Shown here: piece by piece, positions 12,209-24,109 of the stretch
Numbering within the stretch: position 1 is the first letter of the stretch
How the letters are laid out: each line of letters begins with the position of its first letter
Source: Brachypterus glaber
Taxonomy: Eukaryota; Arthropoda; Insecta; Coleoptera; Kateretidae
Length of the DNA: 64,000 bases
Assembly (NCBI GenBank): GCA_958510825.1
Contig: OY294051.1
Coordinates: forward strand, 33,976,393-34,040,392
Direction: 5' to 3'
Notes under the pieces: model-generated
The model's database searches: none
What the model was told of the DNA's origin: nothing
What the model saw: the letters and a program-made list of their open reading frames with translations, nothing else
Position numbers and translations under genes: made by a program

Positions 12209-12729
12209 TATGTCAAATAAAGTTTTTTTTTAACTCTTAGAATAGTGAATAATTGTGTAAAACTGTGAAAATAGACTAATCTAAATACAAATGTAATAAA
12301 TGTAATTTGTTTGACTCGGTAAGTTAAAAATATATTTTTCGGATACCCCATTTCACCGCCTTTTCGAGGCTTTTAGCATCCGAAGGAACCCGATCCAGGA
12401 CCTGGCGATTCGCAACTAGCTTAATTTGAATGTACACATGACATATCAAATACAGCTGGAAGCAAATAATGAAATAAAAATGGTCACCAGCTCTCAGTTT
12501 GCCTGTCAAATGAACGGTAATGGTATCTAATTACCTTGCCAGAGATATGTGCGTGCTGGGTACTTATTAGCTGCAGCTACTGAGATTTTTTTTCTGGATA
12601 CAAAAACATACTGATAAAGGATGATTTATTCGACATTTTTTTATATTGCCAATTACTGAAGTAATCTTGTAAATTTTATTTATCGCACACTTTATTAAAG
12701 TAAATAATATGGGTACCGAAGAAAAGTGA

Positions 12730-12790
12730 CCATAATCTATGTATGTATGTATATGTATGTAGTATGTATGTTTGTATTTATGTAGTATGT
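12730..12790. repeat. (TATG)n microsatellite
   Basis: Imperfect TATGTATG repeats. The 76-codon frame starting in it has no supporting features. Confidence 0.7.
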
Positions 12791-12922
12791 AATAGTCTAA
12801 AAGGTGGTGACCATTTTGATTTAAAAAAAAAAAAGTTTATGTTAATTTATTTTTTTGAATTTATCCAGAAGCATGCCTACCCCAAACCTTTTTGTGTAAA
12901 TTTTTTTTGCATAAAATATATA

Positions 12923-13825
12923 GAGGAAAGTCACCTAATTTCGGATACCTTTTACAATGTATTCAATATTTAATACTCGGTATTACTTTTTGATATTTTT
13001 TTTATATAACCAGATACAACTTATTATAGCGAACCATGATTTATTATAAAAGCAATTTTATTACAGTTTATTTTTTCCAAAAAATACGGTTAAAAAAAAT
13101 CAGCGCATTTTTGTGCATTTGAAAAAGGGCTCCTAATTTCGGACATATCCGAAAAATTTTTTTCAAGAGTAGTTCCTGATCCCATTGCTTATGTTTCTTG
13201 TTATTCCTTCACATTTAAGACGTAATTTAATTATTAAGCGATTTTCTACGAAATACTATAGGAACTATAATTTTAGATTCCCAATTTCGAATATCTTAGT
13301 ATCTTAAGTAATTTTCGTTTTTTCAAAATTGTGTATCTTAGTTTGTTGTATCATTATAAAAATAATAATTAATGGTTGGTTATTCTGAATAATAATTACC
13401 TTGCGGATATCCGAAATTGGGAATCAAATGCACAAAAATGGTCTATCCAAAATTAGGCAACTTTCTGCTTTTTAGATTAGAAATTTGTAGAATGTTTACG
13501 TTTTCAAATTGCTTAATTATGAATAGTGGATCAACTTAACTAACATCATAACTTACCCAAGGCAGAATCACGAACTTTTATAACGATTATTCATAAAATA
13601 AACAAGCATAATAATGCAACTGAGCACAAAACTGCCATTTGCAATATAAACGATTTGTGCTGCCATTTAAAGGGGAGAAGTTCTACCGTTATCATATTAC
13701 AGGACGGATTTAGTTTGACTTTTGGCTTCGCATAAAAGTAGGTTTCTGTTTACCTTTGCAGACAGTATCTTAAATACACTACTATCCGAAATTTGGAAAC
13801 CATCCGAAATTAGGCGCATTTCCTC
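12923..13825. mobile_element. 903-bp TIR element, copy 1
   Basis: Ends GAGGAAAGTCACCTAATTTC and GAAATTAGGCGCATTTCCTC are inverted, with TA on both sides (12921-12922, 13826-13827). A second copy of exactly the same length lies at 58376-59278, and the two differ only at scattered bases. No protein is encoded, so it is non-autonomous. Equal length and high identity suggest recent activity. Confidence 0.85.
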
Positions 13826-13831
13826 TAGATT

Positions 13832-14200
13832 GCTTCAGTAAAAATACATAAAAAATGTCATATAGTGTAACACTGTAGGAGCAACCGTTTAAAAAAAATA
13901 AAATCAAGAGGAAGTAACATTTTGTGCCACTAAAAATGTTACTTTTTGAAAGCCTATTACTCCTTTAATGTTAAATTTAGGTGTTTTGGTGAGGAATACT
14001 TTTTTGCTTATTTTTAAATGAAGAATCGCTCTGTAGTATTAAAATTTTATTGGTGCTTTTTTTGTTCCCCATTCAATATGTCCATCTTTGAAGGGCCGCA
14101 GATCCCTTAGAGCTTATTTCCAGACCAAAATTTATGGGAACTTTTTTTCATATTTTTTAACTTTCTCTAAATTTCTCGAACTTATTCCTGAATAACCCTG
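13832..14200. mobile_element. MITE of the ACCCTGTA family, inverted relative to 11.6 kb
   Basis: The arm 13832-14102 is the reverse complement of 11588-11860, and the element ends GAATAACCCTG before TATA. Together with the copy at 11557 it brackets the 903-bp element. Confidence 0.55.
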
Positions 14201-14344
14201 TATAAAAAACAGCCAGAAGAATATATTGAAATAATAATTTGGTTCAAATTCTTGCGATTTTTTACAAGGGGATAGAGTGGTCTTAAGTAAGAGTTTTACC
14301 TTATGCCTATAATAAACCTAATTTAAAATTTTTAAATTATAATT

Positions 14345-14397
14345 TAATAAAAATATTTGTTAATAAATAATTATAATTATTTATTAACAAATATTTT
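14345..14397. repeat. AT-only near-perfect palindrome
   Basis: AATATTTGTTAATAAATAAT followed by its reverse complement with almost no spacer. Confidence 0.7.
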
Positions 14398-14455
14398 TTC
14401 TGAACTTTTAAAGAAAAACTTATCCAAGATAGCTAATAGTAATAATAGTTATGTG

Positions 14456-14762
14456 CACCGGCACACAAAAAAAAAAAATTGTCTGTACACCGGGCGCCAC
14501 CTATCTACGGGCATGTTTTTCGACCCGCTGAATACGAATTTCAAGTCAGTTTAGGCCGTCCAGCCTTCAATTTCGAGTAAATTGCAAAAAAACCCAAAAA
14601 ATAGCGAAAATTCGATGTTTTGGCAAGAAAAAAAAATTTTTACTCGAAATTGAAGGCTGGACGGCCTAAACTGACTTGAAATTCGTATTCAGCGGGTCGA
14701 AAAACATGCCCGTAGATAGGTGGCGCCCGGTGTACAGACAATTTTTTTTTTGTGTGCCGGTG
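14456..14762. mobile_element. Near-perfect hairpin MITE
   Basis: Arms of about 125 bp are essentially exact reverse complements. The left begins CACCGGCACAC, the right ends GTGTGCCGGTG, and a 55-60 base A-rich loop lies between. Arms are GC-richer than the surroundings (ACCGGGCGCCACC). The 65-codon frame at 14357 reads through one arm and is not a gene. Confidence 0.85.
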
Positions 14763-14764
14763 TT

Positions 14765-17036
14765 ATATTAATTATAATTATCCAATATATAAGAAATTAT
14801 TCAACAATTGGTAGCCGTTAAGTTCTGACAGTTTGTACTGTTTTGTTTGAGACAAGCCCATTTTCCTTAAAGACTCGATTTAAGTAAAAAGCCAGAAATC
14901 AGTAGTTTTTATACCACATAATATAACTGATTATGATTGGCAATTGAAGAGACTTGAATTTCTTAGTAATGAGTTAAGATAAAAGGTTTAAGTATCGGAA
15001 ATTTACTTAAAAAAAAAAGATTAATTTCTTAAGATCTTTAACGAATAGTCAGCTCAAATTATACAAAAATTATCATCAAATTACAAAACAAAGATATATT
15101 CAAGACATATCAAAATGTACACTAACGGCCATTATTATTTTACAGGAACTGAAAGGGAGATAGCAGATTTTGAGACCTTGATCGATACCATCCGAAACTT
15201 TCTGTACAATAGTTAAAATTTCTTAGATCAAGGCATTCTCGCCTCGGTTAACAGAATTTTAGTACATAAAGTTCTAAAATTTTAAAATAAAATTAATAAT
15301 AATAATAATAATATATTAATAATAATAAAATATCCTACAAGCAATGCATATACTTATTAAGTAGGTATGCTATATCCTAAGTCAAATTCTATGTCAAATT
15401 GTTCTCACCCTTTTCTAAAAACTACCAAATAAAATTGAAAACCTATTTAACCTCACTTCTCGCTTATTGCGAATCCAAATAAACCAGTTGTCTGGACCAA
15501 ATATAAGACCAAAAAGAAAAAAAATATATCTTAAAGGTCAAATTAAGAAATAAAACGATTATGATGTCGTTGTAATGTGCAGGATGCCAAGTGCATCTTG
15601 CACGTTTTCAGCAGACGCTCTAGTTTAGGAAGAAACAAGGACGATCACTTTTTCACCTTATTAATAAATGTTAACAGTGTTACCACCCAACTTATTAAGT
15701 GTAGCATTTAAAAAATCATAAAGTTAATATTTTAAGGTCGAGACTAAGGTTTTTGCCTAAAGCCGAGTAAAGGGCAAAAATCATCAATAAACAAACATTG
15801 TAAAAGTTGAATTTTCGCCCTAAAAGTCTAAATTAGCAAATTACTAAAACAAATTTAGATTTTAAGTATCTTAGGTAATCATAATTAGTTACGGTAACTA
15901 GATCAATAGTTATATACACTGTAAAAAGTAAACCGAATATTCAGTTACAATTGGACATTAAGTTATTATCCTATAAAACTGTACTTTAATTTTTGTTAAA
16001 AACAGGCAAATATTAAACTACGTGACTTAAGAACTATAGTGTTTTTAACAAAACAGGAGCAAAACCAAGGTTAAAAATACCAAACCAACAAAAAACCAAA
16101 CCAAACCAACGTTAACGTAAATTAACACCCCCCATTAAAAAAAAGTCCATTTGTATATGACAATAACTTTTTATTTGTAACTGTACGGACCAACTATTTT
16201 TCTGGTTGCTGCGACCAGAAATCTTTTAAGGTCAAAAACACAACTTGTTTTAGTTACCAGTACCAAAACTCATATTTTAAGGATCTGGTAAGTAAAACAA
16301 TTTGTCTTGCAGCTCTTACTGGATTTTTGGTGGAGGCCACCAGGAAATAGTCATTCTGTGTTTAACTATTGGGTCAACCAGTTGTGTTTTTTTTCTTTTT
16401 TGCTCTTTCAGTTTTTGTGGAAGTAAGTCGAACTTTACAAATTTAAGTAGTAAGTACCCTCTATACTTTTTGGTATTTTATGAAAACCAGTTCTATCTAT
16501 TATAGTTTTTTGTAATAAATATCAAAAATCGGTCTAGTTACAAAAATATTTTGAATGCATCATACATTATGTATGGAACCAGAATCACCCCATGCCATAT
16601 TGAGCCACCAACATTCCAAACAGTGCCTAACCCAAAATTGACAATGTGGATGTCCACATAGCTATTATAAACTTGTGTTCAAATTTAAAATTCAAATTGA
16701 TATCTATAGCTTTCCAGATTGATTCAATTAAGTAGGCATTGCATTTATTGTATGCACTAGTGTACTATAAATACAAACACTGATCAAAATGTAATGTACA
16801 TATGAAGGCTTTATTTAAAAAAGAAAATCATGATGCAAAATAATATTACACTGAAAATTTGTTACCGTATCAAATACTGCACCATTTTGTATCTTTAGAA
16901 CCCGAAGAAACTTTGGTTATTCAAACTAAAGTTTCTTGTCAATCAATTCTTGTGGTCCCATAAATACATAATCATTTAGTATTATTTATTATAAGAACAC
17001 TTTGCGACATGAGGCTCTCAAAAAAGCAATACCAAT
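14765..17036. other. No gene seen; AT-rich spacer
   Basis: Contains a short (AAT)n run at about 15296-15328. A possible acceptor at 16303-16312 precedes a 37-codon open stretch with no recognisable family. Nothing else is supported. Confidence 0.45.
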
Positions 17037-17037
17037 A

Positions 17038-17531
17038 AAGCTTCGGTCCAGAAGCTGCTGACGACTGCGACCGGGTAGCCGCGACCAGCTCGTCATGACC
17101 CTAAGCTTCGGTTTCCTCCTTTAATGTTTCTGAATTATCAAGCGGAAGAGGAGAATCTCCTCCTCTTATTAACATTACATCATGAAGAAAAAAGGGTAAA
17201 AATTGATGAGATGTTTCGGCTGAGAGAGGTGGAGGGATTTCAAGCAATTTTAATTGAGTGAAACAGTGAAAGACTCTAGTCACAGAGCAAAACTACCTGT
17301 TTCACCGTCAAACTCATTCGATTCGAAATTCGAAATAGTCGTGCGTCTGTTCCCGGAGCGGTCAAGGGACCGGCGACCAAACGAACGACGACCGGTAGTT
17401 AGTAGTAACGATTTGACAGCAGCTAGGAAAACGTGGACATTTAAAATGCATTAGAGATGTCTCAAAGACTCGGTCGCGGATACCCAGTCGCACTCGTCAG
17501 CGACTGAGACTTTTTGAGAAAACCGAAGCTT
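17038..17531. mobile_element. GC-richer TIR element
   Basis: Ends AAGCTTCGGT and ACCGAAGCTT are inverted, and homology continues inward through GCTGACGA, GCGACCGGGTA and CCGCGACC. The small frames at 17101-17454 lie inside and are unassigned. A similar CCGCGACC phrase appears near 39310. Confidence 0.65.
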
Positions 17532-17932
17532 AAAGAACTAGTTTCGGAGTGGCACATACAATGTTTTATAGACGGCCAAGACAAAAATAATGACATAAGT
17601 TACTAACACTGTTTCCTGTGCAAAAGTGGCCTAATATGATAAACTAAAAATAATTTTTCAAAAAAAGTAAATAGAGCCTTTAATTTCAGATTGTTATCCT
17701 TTTTGAAGCAAAGTGTTCCATTATAATTCGAACCGTGGGTGTAACAATGGCCATTATTTTCTAATAAAAGGCAGGTCGCATCGTAATTGAGTTATCTTTA
17801 TTAATTAAATATTAAAATTGTTCATCCTACGTTAAAGGAAATGGAGTATATACCTATATACATGTATAAACAAATAGTAATCCTAAAATAATGTCTAAAT
17901 TACTAAAAAATTAAGGTATTAATTTGTTTTAA

Positions 17933-18100
17933 GCGTCCTAAAAAAAAATTTTTCGTACGACTTAGTGTACACGAAATAACGAAAAATGCATGTTCTTTAT
18001 ATATTCACATTACGATATTTTTCTATCGCATATTTCAATAAAATTACAACTATGCACACACATTTATCCAAACAATTACATACAGCTTTCATTTTGACAA
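17933..18100. repeat. Dispersed repeat containing the unoccupied site of the 42-kb element
   Basis: The phrase TTTTTCGTACGACTTAGTG then TACACGAAATAACGAAAAAT also occurs near 42155, but there it is split by a 1.1-kb insertion (42174-43285). Here the junction is intact with a single TG at 17966-17967. Confidence 0.75.
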
Positions 18101-18180
18101 AAGTTATTTGACGTTTATAAAATTTTGAAATGTCAAAATTAAACACACGTAATTCTTTAAAATATACATTTTTAAAGAGT

Positions 18181-18310
18181 CTGGACTGTAGATCGAATGA
18201 AAAATGTTATTCGCAACTCGTTTGCGACAAGTCCTTAGTGCACTCGAATGATTTTTTTGTCAAAAAAAACTTCATTCTCGTGCACTAAGGACTACAGTCG
18301 CCTACTCATT
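18181..18310. repeat. Hairpin repeat
   Basis: Arms GTCCTTAGTGCACTCGAATG and CATTCTCGTGCACTAAGGAC, around 18229 and 18272, are inverted with a poly-T/poly-A loop. Confidence 0.6.
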
Positions 18311-18903
18311 ACAAAAACTACTATTTAAATGACTCTTCTTCCGTTGAGAGTGAGCATAGACGACATAACGTTTGACAGATTAAAATAAACTTTCAACTGT
18401 TTTTTATTTTATTTAGAAGAATTACTTAGGGGTGTTTTCCTTGTTTTACTCGAGAGAGATCCCTAAATAATCATATTAAGAACAATTTACAGCTCAACAA
18501 AAACCATTTAGTTTATAAAAAAAGTCCCAACCAAGGGTTAAGTTGATTTAGACATAAATATGCAAATCGAAAAATAAAACTAAAATAAAACCTCCAAACG
18601 TATTTGGCACAAAGTTTCTGCGATGTAATGTCAATAATTATCATTATATTTCCTGCAAAAATTTGGTATTATAGAGATTTTTTTTAAATTTATTTGGTGT
18701 TTTAAAAGCAATTTCAAACCAACTTTGCAGTTATAATTTATTTTATACCATCTGCGTGGGTCTCTTCATTCACAGGTATATCACTATTCTAATAAATATC
18801 ATATATCGACACTAAAAGGTCAAACTTTTAATTAAACATTAGGTAAAATGCTTTTTAGTTTTTAATAAGTATGCTTGCGCTCGTGGGTGTTAACATTAGA
18901 GTA

Positions 18904-19560
18904 CCCTAGTAGAAATTCAACGTAAGAATAACGTTTTTCTAACGTTAGAAAACTGTATAAGTAGAAATTCAACGTAAGAATAACGTTTTTCTAACGTTAG
19001 AAAACTGTATAAGTAAGTCATAAAATATGTGCAAATGTTCCGCTTTTTAACTTTAGAATCAAAGGTTAGTTACAAACGTTAGAAAACTGTATAAGTAGAA
19101 ATTCAACGTAAGAATAACGTTTTTCTAACGTTAGAAAACTGTATAAGTAAGTCATAAAATATGTGCAAATGTTCCGCTTTTTAACTTTAGAATCAAAGGT
19201 TAGTTACAAACGTTAGAAAACTGTATAAGTAGAAATTCAACGTAAGAATAACGTTTTTCTAACGTTAGAAAACTGTATAAGTAAGTCATAAAATATGTGC
19301 AAATGTTCCGCTTTTTAACTTTAGAATCAAAGGTTAGTTACAAACGTTAGAAAACTGTATAAGTAGAAATTCAACGTAAGAATAACGTTTTTCTAACGTT
19401 AGAAAACTGTATAAGTAAAAATTCAACGTAAGAATAACGTTTTTCTAACGTTAGAAAACTGTATAAGTAAGTCATAAAATATGTGCAAATGTTCCGCTTT
19501 TTAACTTTAGAATCAAACGTTAGTTACAAACGTTAATCTAACGTTAGATTTTTAAGTTAG
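18904..19560. repeat. Higher-order tandem array (52- and 134-bp periods)
   Basis: The phrase AGAAATTCAACGTAAG starts at 18911, 18963, 19097, 19231, 19365 and 19417, giving steps of 52, 134, 134, 134 and 52. The 134-bp unit is the 52-bp unit plus an 82-bp block containing GTTCCGCTTTTTAAC. Units are nearly identical. The array starts CCCTAGTAGAAATT, and a matching degraded end (AATTTCTACCGG) lies near 19619, so it may be the interior of a TIR element. Confidence 0.85.
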
Positions 19561-19754
19561 AAATACGTTATAAATACGTTTAATTTCTAACTTTGGGAGG
19601 GGGCGTGGCCAACTAGGAAATTTCTACCGGCATCATAAAATGGCAGGTGGAGACAAATTTATTCATATAAATAAATCTTAACCCTTAATTTGGTAATATA
19701 TAGTATATGATACATATGATACATACATTTTGAAAGATAACAAAAATAGTTATT

Positions 19755-19875
19755 TACAGTAGTAAGTGAGGTAAGTGGGATATTATTCACGAAAAAAAAA
19801 GTTAACTGGGGAGGCTCCTGGGTCGAGTGGGTTAATTTTTGAGTGAATAATGTTACTTACCCCACGTGTGCTTTA
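19755..19875. repeat. Hairpin repeat
   Basis: GGTAAGTGGGATATTATTCAC and GTGAATAATGTTACTTACC are inverted around a GC-richer loop. The architecture resembles the repeat at 1961 and 35415. Confidence 0.55.
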
Positions 19876-20589
19876 CAACATTTTATCCAATACCTCTTAA
19901 AAACACTTCTGAATCAAATTTCCAAATGACATTTCCACAAAATTTACTTGAGATTTCAATATAATGTCACTTTTCGGTGATTAAAAATTTCATAACACAA
20001 CTTGTTTACAGGACGATTAAAACGTCATTTTCATTGATTAAAATGTCAAGTGTAAACTAACATTATTAATAGGTATTGGATAAAAATTATTTGGCAAAAA
20101 AAAATTATTTGGCAATGTCAGTCATGATAAAAGTCAGTATTAAGTCACGTGACTTTTTTTTAATATTTTTTTTCCATAAATGTGTTACATTTATGTATCT
20201 AAATTTCCCCTTAAAAGATTTTTTATATACTTCATCCCAAAGAGTGTTTGCCAAATTAAGAGTTAATATTTATAAAATAGCCATCTTTTTAGGTGGCCCT
20301 AAATATTTTTCGTGTAATATGCTGTTATACTTCAATAAATAAGTTTACCTCTCAGAAAAACTTTATATTTAGTTAGTTAATATTTATTTGTACATTCAGA
20401 ATCTTAAAAAGTATATAAAAAATATTCTTTCAATTCTAATACAGCGTTGCCAGACTTACTATAATTTTGACTTTTGGGAGATATTTTTTTAAACTTATTA
20501 TGGAAATAATAAATAATTATCAAACCTATGCACATAGCTGTCTGAAATGAGTATTTTCTACTATAGCTTAAGTATTAATAATGAAAGTT

Positions 20590-20850
20590 TAACAAATATT
20601 TAAAGTTAGAATAAGGTTAGAAAAAGGTTAGAATTTAGTTGGGAAACTAACGTTAGATTTATGTATTTTATAACGTTTTTGTTAAACGTTAGTTTTTAAG
20701 GTTAGATTAATATATTTTATAACGTTTTTATCAAACGTTAGTTTTTAAGGTTAAATTTACATATTTTATAACGTTTTTGTATAACGTTTAAGACTAAACA
20801 TAAAAATATCACTAATCTAATGTTGTTAAGTTAGATTTGTGTACTTTTAA
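20590..20850. repeat. Short tandem repeat block related to the 18.9-kb array
   Basis: About three copies of a roughly 58-base unit containing AAACGTTAGTTTTTAAGGTT and TTTATAACGTTTTT. It shares the AACGTTAG motif with 18904-19560. Confidence 0.6.
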
Positions 20851-20919
20851 CTTTATCTAAGTTAAAACAAAATTATAATAGATGTCGTTCTTGTATATTT
20901 TTAGCCAACATAATAGGCA

Positions 20920-21645
20920 GGGGTGCTCCGAAGCGATTTATGGGGGGGGGGGGCAAATATTTCCCAACTTAAAATTGAGAAATTTCCTCCTAAAACAACC
21001 CTGCAATTTTTTTTATCCATATCAAAAATTTTGATGACTAAAATAGAAAAAAACTTCCTAACCCCCCCAAAAAAAGAGGTCTTCACCCCCAAAAAATTAT
21101 TTTACCCCTGACAGAAATTTTGATCTCCCAAAAATTTATTTTACCCCAGCCAGAAATTTTGATGAAAAAACAGCTCCTCACCGACAAAATTAAAAAAAAG
21201 GTACTTAGCTCTGAAAAAGCACCCACAGTGATAAAAGAGTTTATTTGCGTCAACTAAATATTTGGTTGGATATGGTCAATTAAATTATTTGGTTGGGACA
21301 AATAAATTTTATTTGAGTCAAATAAATATTTAGTTCATTGAAACAAATATTTTAATTGCAAAATGATTTATTAGTGGGAACAAAATAATTTATTTGGCAG
21401 AAATATAATTTATTTGACTCACATAAAGTTTATTTGTCCCAACCAATATTTAATTGGCCATATCCAACCAAATATTTAGTTGACGCAAATAAACAGTTTT
21501 ATCAGTGCAACTGTACTACTCAAATTTTTACAACTGTACTCCAATTTTCTCGAATACTGAAAAAAGCTTTACCCCTGAGGGAATTTTCTGGCCAAATTTC
21601 CAACTATGGGGGGGGGTTGTCGCCGACCCCCATGAGAGCATCCCT
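20920..21645. mobile_element. GGGGTGCTC-ended element with nested MITE
   Basis: Ends AGGGGTGCTC and GAGAGCATCCCT are loosely inverted. The interior has repeats of the type ACCCCTGACAGAAATTTTGA and poly-G/poly-C tracts. A TA-type MITE (21225-21508) is inserted. Frames at 20901-21111 and 21434 are by-products. Confidence 0.5.
21225..21508. mobile_element. CACTGATAAAA palindromic MITE, copy 1
   Basis: A nearly fully palindromic element whose arms contain TTTATTTG, CAACTAAATATTTGGTTGG and CCAATTAAAT. Other copies: 36855-37088, 51651-52056 (two pieces) and 52206-52461. The better-preserved copies start CACTGATAAAA and are flanked by TA, which suggests a Tc1/mariner-type mobiliser. Confidence 0.8.
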
Positions 21646-21649
21646 TATA

Positions 21650-22297
21650 ATAGGTATATTTTGTTCTAGGTTTATAATAATAATAATTTTATTTCAAATA
21701 TTTTAAATGTCAAAAACATTCACTTGAAACTCAAAAGGCTCAATTTAGTAAACCATTGACTTCTTTTGCTATCATAAAAATATAAAATACTAATTTATTA
21801 AAATTATTATCTATGATTCTTTCACAATCGTGGTATAAGATTATTTGTTAACAAGGAGAGAAAAGTGGGACAAAGTCACCCCAGATGACGGTACTTTATA
21901 GAATCTTAAGTATGCATACTATTGACAGTATATTTAACAATTTCCGAGTATATTGTTTATATTCTTTATAACCTTCTAGGGAAAAAAACAGTACTCTATA
22001 TGGTAAAAAACCATTAAAATCAATGTTTTCACACCTGAGATTATCATATGTCTTATTTCAAGCACCCAGAATGAATAATTACTAATGAATGAACAATTTA
22101 ACTGCTAAGAATAATTGTTTATAAAAAAATAAACAATATGTATGATGTGTTATACTAATTAAAATTAGTTATTACTAATAGTAAGTACCTACTAGTAAAA
22201 ACATACTCAGTTTAAACTATTTTTAGAAAAATTATTATATTAATATAATAAAATTTAAGTATAAATGCACTAAAAAAGTTAGGAAATAAAATATTTT
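21650..22297. other. No gene seen; spacer downstream of the EF-hand gene
   Basis: AT-rich, without recognisable repeats apart from an (ATA)-rich run near 21675. Confidence 0.5.
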
Positions 22298-22303
22298 TTT
22301 ATT
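22298..22303 (-). promoter_or_regulatory. Likely polyadenylation signal
   Basis: AATAAA on the minus strand, about 100 bases past the stop of the minus-strand EF-hand gene. Confidence 0.5.
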
Positions 22304-22402
22304 AAAAGATATTATTAAGACAGATTTGTAAAATTTTTCATAGAAGCAATATGTGAGACATCATGAATCAACATGTAATTTTCATATATATTTCCTTTAC
22401 TA

Positions 22403-24109
22403 TTATGTTCTGTCTTGTTCTTCTTCTTCTTCATTTCCATATTCCTGTTTGTAAACTTCTTCCTCTTCTTCTTCAAAATTATAAGGTACTTCTAGAATTT
22501 GAAGATCCTTACAAATTATTGGAACAATTTCTTCATAATTCAAATATGGGTTATCTGGGTCTTGGTTTGGAACTAACGCTAGCATTTCATCGACATCTTC
22601 TTGAGTTAGTTTTTCGCCAATTGAAGTAAGAATGCTTCTAAGATGTGTCCCAGAAATTTGACCAGAAACTAGCAATAAAAGAAACTTTTTTATAAAGTAA
22701 TTCAACTGTTGTAGTTTTTTTATGTAAATATGACTTAATGACCAATTAGAGGAAGAAGCAAAAAGGAGAAGAAGAAGAAAAAAGAAGAAAAATAAGAAGA
22801 AAAAGAATGAGAAGAAAAATAAGAAGAGAAAGAATTCAAGAAGAATAAAACAGGTGGATTTAAAATTATTTGATTAAAAACATGAAAAAGTGTTAGGTAT
22901 AAACTATCTTCAAATGGAGTTAATAAAAAAACAAAAATGAAGATGAAGAAGATGATAAATGAGATGATAATGAAAAAGAAAAATGAGAAGAAATAGAATA
23001 AGAGGGAGAAGAAATAGAATAAGAGGAAGAGGAAGATGCAGAAGAAATAGACACTATAATTCACCCCTTAGAAGATATCTGGCAATATTTTTGCTGATGC
23101 TACTTACAATAAAATAGATATGATAATAAATATGATAATTTTAAGCTTTTATACGGGGTGTTTTTTTAACCGGAAACTTTCAAATATCTCGAATACAATG
23201 CATTTTAGAAAAAAAATCTAGAACAAAAGTTGTTTGTTTTAATGGGAAAACAAAATGGCGTATTTATTTTTTACGGATATTTAAGTTTTCAAGGTCATTT
23301 CAAGGTCAAATTTGTTTTTTAAATAGAAACATATATTTTTAACTGCTATTTAACTCAAGCTCAAAAAAATAAAAATGTTTTGTAAAAAACCTTTTTTTGG
23401 TCGGACTTTTTCTGCAGAGATAACAAAACTTTGAAAGTCCAACCTCAGATTCGGATTCAGGGGCTCCAAATACATAGGAATCGACTGGCCGAGTCCGTCG
23501 GAGATCCAACTTTTTTAATCTTGTTTTTTTATTTTTATTTTTGAGAAGAATTCAAAAGCAGTGAAAAGAATATATGTGTATTAAAGAAAAAACAAAGTTG
23601 ACCTTTAAATTACCTTGAAAACGTAGATATCCGTAAAAAATAAATATGCCATTTTGTTTTCCCCATTAAAATAAACAACTTTTGTCCTACATTTTTTTTT
23701 ACTAAAATGCATAGTATTCAAAATATTTAAAAGTTTCAGGTTAAAAAAAAAACACCCGTTACCTGGTATAATAACAATTATTGTACAGTTATCTTTACTT
23801 ACCATCATCGTCAAAAATACGAAAGGCATTCACAATTTCTTCCTGTGTATTTAATCTTACCAGCATCCTTTTAATAATTGGTTCCAATTCTTGATACTGC
23901 AGCTCAGTCTTTCCTTCTAAAGTTTTGATTATACCCTCGAGCTCCTTTTCTGAAGGATTAAATCCTATAGATCTCAGAAAAATGCCCAGTTTAGAAACTG
24001 ATAGAAGTTTATTTCTTTTTTTGTAGTACTGATACACGTTATTAAATAATATTTCTTCTTGGATTGTAAATACAAGTGCCTCTGCAACCCGGCTTTGCCT
24101 TGAAGTCAT
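22403..24109 (-). CDS. EF-hand protein, DRC8/EFCAB2-like (2 exons)
   Basis: Exons 24109-23803 and 22668-22403 join in phase 1 across a 1134-bp intron with GT-AG ends, giving 190 aa. Residues 1-90 form an EF-hand lobe without calcium-binding loops. FRIFDDDVSGQIS (96-108) is the best loop: acidic at positions 1 and 3, but the usual Glu at position 12 is His111. The stretch VDEMLALVPNQDPDNPYLNYEE (128-149) resembles the last EF-hand of dynein regulatory complex subunit 8 (EFCAB2), which would place the protein in the axonemal nexin-dynein link; this is by eye. Residues 168-190 form an acidic Glu-rich tail. It is transcribed away from the EF-hand gene at 25133. A generic calmodulin-like or centrin-like protein is the alternative. 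Confidence 0.82.
22740..23045. repeat. Purine-rich (GAA/AAG)n tract in an intron
   Basis: Long AAGAAGAAGAAAAA-type purine runs on the plus strand. The apparent 109-codon minus frame is poly-Phe/Ser low complexity, not a gene. Confidence 0.75.
23154..23757. mobile_element. MITE with CGGGTGTTTTTTT ends in EF-hand intron
   Basis: Left end CGGGGTGTTTTTTTAACC and right end GGTTAAAAAAAAAACACCCG are inverted. Arms extend about 130 bases (shared AAAATGGCGTATTTATTTTT-like core). It lies entirely within the intron of the minus-strand EF-hand gene, just downstream of its exon 1. Confidence 0.75.

Noticed and set aside
22735..23064. 109-codon Phe/Ser-rich minus-strand frame
   Set aside because: Produced by a purine-rich tract within the EF-hand intron; no domain or splice support.
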